The notes under the pieces are model-generated. The model searched no databases and was not told the DNA's origin. It saw only the letters and a program-made list of their open reading frames with translations. 8,397 bases of DNA. Source: JANWLD01 sp036278875. Lineage in GTDB: Bacteria > Patescibacteriota > Saccharimonadia > Saccharimonadales > 2-12-FULL-41-12. The position numbers and the translations under genes were made by a program. Where the stretch lies: contig DASUKF010000038.1 of assembly GCA_036278875.1 (NCBI GenBank), forward strand, positions 1 through 8,397, in the 5' to 3' direction. Every line of letters begins with the position of its first letter. Position 1 is the first letter of the stretch. Positions 6,926-8,397 of the stretch are shown here, piece by piece.

Positions 6926-6975
6926 CTTTGAAGTTTGGCACAAAAAATATTTTCTGTGCAAGCACAAACATTATA
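6926..6975 (-). promoter_or_regulatory. Promoter/leader region of paralog B
   Basis: TTGCAC (6961-6956), 18 bp and CAAACT (6937-6932) end 6 nt before the ATG at 6925, parallel to paralog C. A perfect TATAAT at 6975-6970 is an alternative -10 that would give a leader of about 37 nt. Within that leader GTTTG (6969-6965) can pair with CAAAC (6937-6933), and GCAC (6959-6956) with GTGC (6941-6938). TTTGTGC occurs twice, at 6968-6962 and 6944-6938. Which start of transcription is used cannot be decided from sequence. Confidence 0.4.
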
Positions 6976-6992
6976 GACAGGATGACCGCAAT

Positions 6993-7589
6993 TTACGCGG
7001 CTATAGCTTCGTTTTGGAGCATAAAACGTGCCGGTTTAACCCTGCCTCGTCTTGCGCCCGTCCGTTCCGGGACTTTCCCTGCCAGCTTAGCAAGTTTCCC
7101 CGGTGGTACATGCAGCGATCTGTCGACTACGGCCAGTTTTACGCGGGCCCTGGGAGAGCGGGCAGGAAGCTTAACACCGGTTATTCTTTCTATTGTGCCT
7201 GCCGCGGAATCTCTTTCGCCTTTTATCGGTTTTCTTAACAGTATGTCTGTTATAAGCATGTTATTTGCGCCTTCTTCGCCTACCACCCTCTTTATGGCCA
7301 GATTTCCTCCGGCGTAGACCGTCGTATCTCTCATAAATGTTTTTGGCATATTCATTTCGGCCACTTCTACCAGGTGTTCCGAGACCAAGCTGCCCAGCAT
7401 TCCGGTACGCATGTGCGCATCAGCCATTTCATCGCCATCCCAAAGAACAACGTCATGTCCGGACAGTTCGGGGTGGTCAAAATCCATAGCCTCGGCGCCA
7501 AACAGTTCGGACGCGCCTTGCTTTATCTCATCAACCCAACCGGAATCTTCTAAAGAGCGGGATACTTCTATCCCTTCGAATAATGGCAT
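6993..7589 (-). CDS. Unknown protein, member A of the three-paralog tandem family
   Basis: Unrecognised protein of 198 residues, with no signal peptide or membrane helix. It is the first of the three tandem paralogs in the direction of transcription. The N-terminal block reaches LFGAEAMDF (29-37). The middle has MPKTF, then an ERD...TIERI pattern. The 27-residue C-terminal block lies at 150-176, with KLAVVD, PPGK and VPER visible. In contrast to B, the end of A is basic: an Arg/Lys-rich run follows the block. The first half is acidic, so charge is strongly polarised along the protein. The ATG at 7589 is supported by TTGAAG-17 bp-TAGACT ending 6 nt upstream. The next gene, B, begins 67 bp downstream. 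Function unknown; a basic tail could bind nucleic acid or an acidic partner, but this is only a guess. Confidence 0.82.
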   Translation of the reverse strand: MPLFEGIEVSRSLEDSGWVDEIKQGASELFGAEAMDFDHPELSGHDVVLWDGDEMADAHMRTGMLGSLVSEHLVEVAEMNMPKTFMRDTTVYAGGNLAIKRVVGEEGANNMLITDILLRKPIKGERDSAAGTIERITGVKLPARSPRARVKLAVVDRSLHVPPGKLAKLAGKVPERTGARRGRVKPARFMLQNEAIAA

Positions 7590-7624
7590 TGCGGTAGTCT
7601 AACGATATATGTCTTTTGCTTCAA
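7590..7624 (-). promoter_or_regulatory. Promoter of paralog A
   Basis: TTGAAG (7624-7619), an ideal 17-bp spacer and TAGACT (7601-7596) end 6 nt before the ATG at 7589. With transcription starting 6-7 nt after the -10 box, the mRNA would begin at or next to the start codon. No Shine-Dalgarno sequence is present. Confidence 0.6.
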
Positions 7625-7671
7625 GCATAAGCGTTAAATATTGTACTGACGGACAGTTTTCGTTTATGCTT
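7623..7671. repeat. 11-bp inverted repeat in the divergent regulatory region
   Basis: AAGCATAAGCG (7623-7633) and CGTTTATGCTT (7661-7671) are inverted copies with one mismatch, 27 bp apart. The left arm touches the -35 of paralog A; the right arm covers the -10 (TATGCT) of the pilin-like gene. The position suits an operator shared by both promoters, but no regulator gene is in view. Confidence 0.4.
7641..7670 (+). promoter_or_regulatory. Promoter of the pilin-like gene
   Basis: TATGCT (7665-7670) is the likely -10; TTGTAC (7641-7646), 18 bp upstream, is a weak -35. This gives a leader of about 20 nt, long enough for the Shine-Dalgarno sequence seen downstream. The same TTTATGCT string occurs upstream of the membrane-protein gene at 2430. 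Confidence 0.45.
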
Positions 7672-7681
7672 AATTACAGTT

Positions 7682-7689
7682 AAGGGGAT
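7682..7689 (+). promoter_or_regulatory. Shine-Dalgarno sequence of the pilin-like gene
   Basis: AAGGGGAT lies 6 nt before the ATG at 7696. It is the clearest ribosome binding site in the window, standing out because most other genes here have none. Confidence 0.6.
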
Positions 7690-7695
7690 TTAGCG

Positions 7696-8340
7696 ATGGG
7701 AAGATATTCCAGGGGTTTTGCCATAGTCGAAACAATGTTGATAGTCATAATACTGGCCATTCTGGCCGGGGTCGTATATTTCGTTTACAGGTCTAACCAT
7801 AACGCCTCGGACAGCCTGAAGAATTTGGACAACAGCGCTATTATCGAGGGCGAGAGCAAGGACAAAGCCAAGAAAAATACGATAACAGAGCCCACCATGC
7901 CGGCAACGCATGAGGTAACCGTGACGCCATCTGGCGGCTCGGAATTGAAGCTGTCCGTACCTTCCGCATGGACACTTGTCGAGGGCGACAACGGCAAGAT
8001 TGAAAACACCATAGGAAGCTACAAATACACGATAGCTTTTCAGATAACAGACATGGACTATTTGAAACTCGGCGCCTACAAGTCCGACAAAGTGCTGGCC
8101 CAGACTACCGATAAGAGCGGCCAGGCCATATACATAGTAAAGACATACCAAAATATAGAACTAAGCGCGTGCAAACCTTCTGACGGCAAAGGTTGTTCGC
8201 TTATGCAGGACGGCAGATCCCTCTTCGTATTTGTCAGCACACCCGGCCAGCAAGCACCTGGCACAATAGACTTCTCCGACTCATCAGTTGACACACTCAT
8301 AAACGACCTCAAAACTATCGCCACTTCTTTAAGTATTTAA
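7696..8340 (+). CDS. Type IV pilin-like secreted protein with C-terminal globular domain
   Basis: The 214-residue protein begins with a short basic leader and a prepilin peptidase site: G7 followed by FAIVE, giving a mature N-terminus F8 with glutamate E12 at position +5 as in type IV pilins. A hydrophobic helix follows (about 9-31). A polar, Lys/Ser/Thr-rich linker (32-72) leads to a domain of about 140 residues that starts with LKLSVPSAWTL (84-94). Two cysteines, C159 and C167, probably form a small disulfide loop. Proteins of this build are common in Saccharibacteria, from general knowledge, and may be minor pilins or simply use the pilin-type helix for export and anchoring. The linker and the non-pilin-like domain make a major pilin less likely. 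No other pilus assembly gene is in the window. Confidence 0.8.
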   Translation: MGRYSRGFAIVETMLIVIILAILAGVVYFVYRSNHNASDSLKNLDNSAIIEGESKDKAKKNTITEPTMPATHEVTVTPSGGSELKLSVPSAWTLVEGDNGKIENTIGSYKYTIAFQITDMDYLKLGAYKSDKVLAQTTDKSGQAIYIVKTYQNIELSACKPSDGKGCSLMQDGRSLFVFVSTPGQQAPGTIDFSDSSVDTLINDLKTIATSLSI

Positions 8341-8370
8341 ATCTAGTTAGTAACTGGCAGGTAAAGAGGC

Positions 8371-8386
8371 TGATATAATTAGTCCA
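8371..8386 (+). promoter_or_regulatory. Extended -10 promoter before the truncated last gene
   Basis: TGATATAAT (8371-8379) is a consensus extended -10 (TGnTATAAT), which needs no strong -35. The box ends 7 nt before GTG 8387, repeating the spacing seen at most starts here. Confidence 0.55.
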
Positions 8387-8397
8387 GTGAATGACGG
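8387..8397 (+). CDS. Probable start of a further gene, cut by the right edge
   Basis: GTG at 8387 lies 7 nt after a perfect TATAAT and would be a leaderless start; the context ccaGTGaa is like that of the GT2 gene (ccaGTGaa at 824-831). An ATG at 8391 in another frame is an alternative. Only three codons are visible, so nothing can be said of the product. Confidence 0.35.

Noticed and set aside
6926..6967. TTG start extending paralog B by 14 residues
   Set aside because: The extra residues have no match in paralogs A and C, while the ATG at 6925 gives an ungapped alignment with A from the first residue.
7690..8151. 153-codon minus-strand frame opposite the pilin-like gene
   Set aside because: It is antisense to a gene with a Shine-Dalgarno sequence and an intact prepilin site, and has no motif.
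8343..8357. Short hairpin CTAGTT-agt-AACTGG after the pilin-like gene
   Set aside because: Six pairs including a wobble, low GC and no T-tract; not a convincing terminator.
1..8397. tRNA, rRNA, CRISPR array, insertion sequence or prophage
   Set aside because: No cloverleaf-like segment, regular spaced repeats, transposase or phage motif was seen; nearly all of the sequence is accounted for by the genes listed.

Overview
The window reads as a compact, medium-GC bacterial genome segment. It most resembles Candidatus Saccharibacteria or another Patescibacteria (CPR) lineage, though this is an inference and no marker gene is present to prove it. The clues are a secreted protein with a prepilin-type N-terminus, a long hydrophobic helix and a small globular domain; convergent genes that overlap or nearly touch; frequent ATA isoleucine codons; and a start-site style with few Shine-Dalgarno sequences and -10 boxes lying directly upstream of start codons. 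The standard genetic code fits every gene. All nine complete genes stop at TAA (7) or TAG (2), never TGA.

Region 1 (1-5635) looks like a surface-glycan locus whose genes strictly alternate in strand (-,+,-,+,-,+). It holds an ABC-2 polysaccharide export permease (cut by the left edge), a GT2 rhamnosyltransferase-like enzyme, signal peptidase I (LepB), a single-pass membrane protein with an unrecognised ectodomain, a polytopic O-antigen ligase/polymerase-like protein and a GT4 glycosyltransferase. A plausible reading is that the two glycosyltransferases build a lipid-linked glycan on the inner face of the membrane, the ABC transporter exports it, and the polytopic protein polymerises or attaches it outside. 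LepB serves general secretion and need not belong to this pathway.

Region 2 (5632-7589, minus strand) holds three consecutive genes of unknown function that I read as divergent paralogs. They share an N-terminal block ending in Asp-Phe, a middle block with Met-Pro-x-[ST]-Phe and Glu-Arg motifs, and an ungapped 27-residue C-terminal block. Each has its own promoter-like sequence just before its ATG. I recognise no described family, and this is the best candidate for an undescribed system here.

Region 3 (7590-8397) contains a divergent regulatory region with an 11-bp inverted repeat, then a type IV pilin-like secreted protein, then an extended -10 promoter followed by the first codons of another gene cut by the right edge.

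There is no gene-free stretch over 300 bases. The intergenic gaps are 12-106 bp and are almost filled by promoter-like elements. I saw no tRNA, rRNA, CRISPR, insertion sequence, riboswitch or convincing intrinsic terminator.
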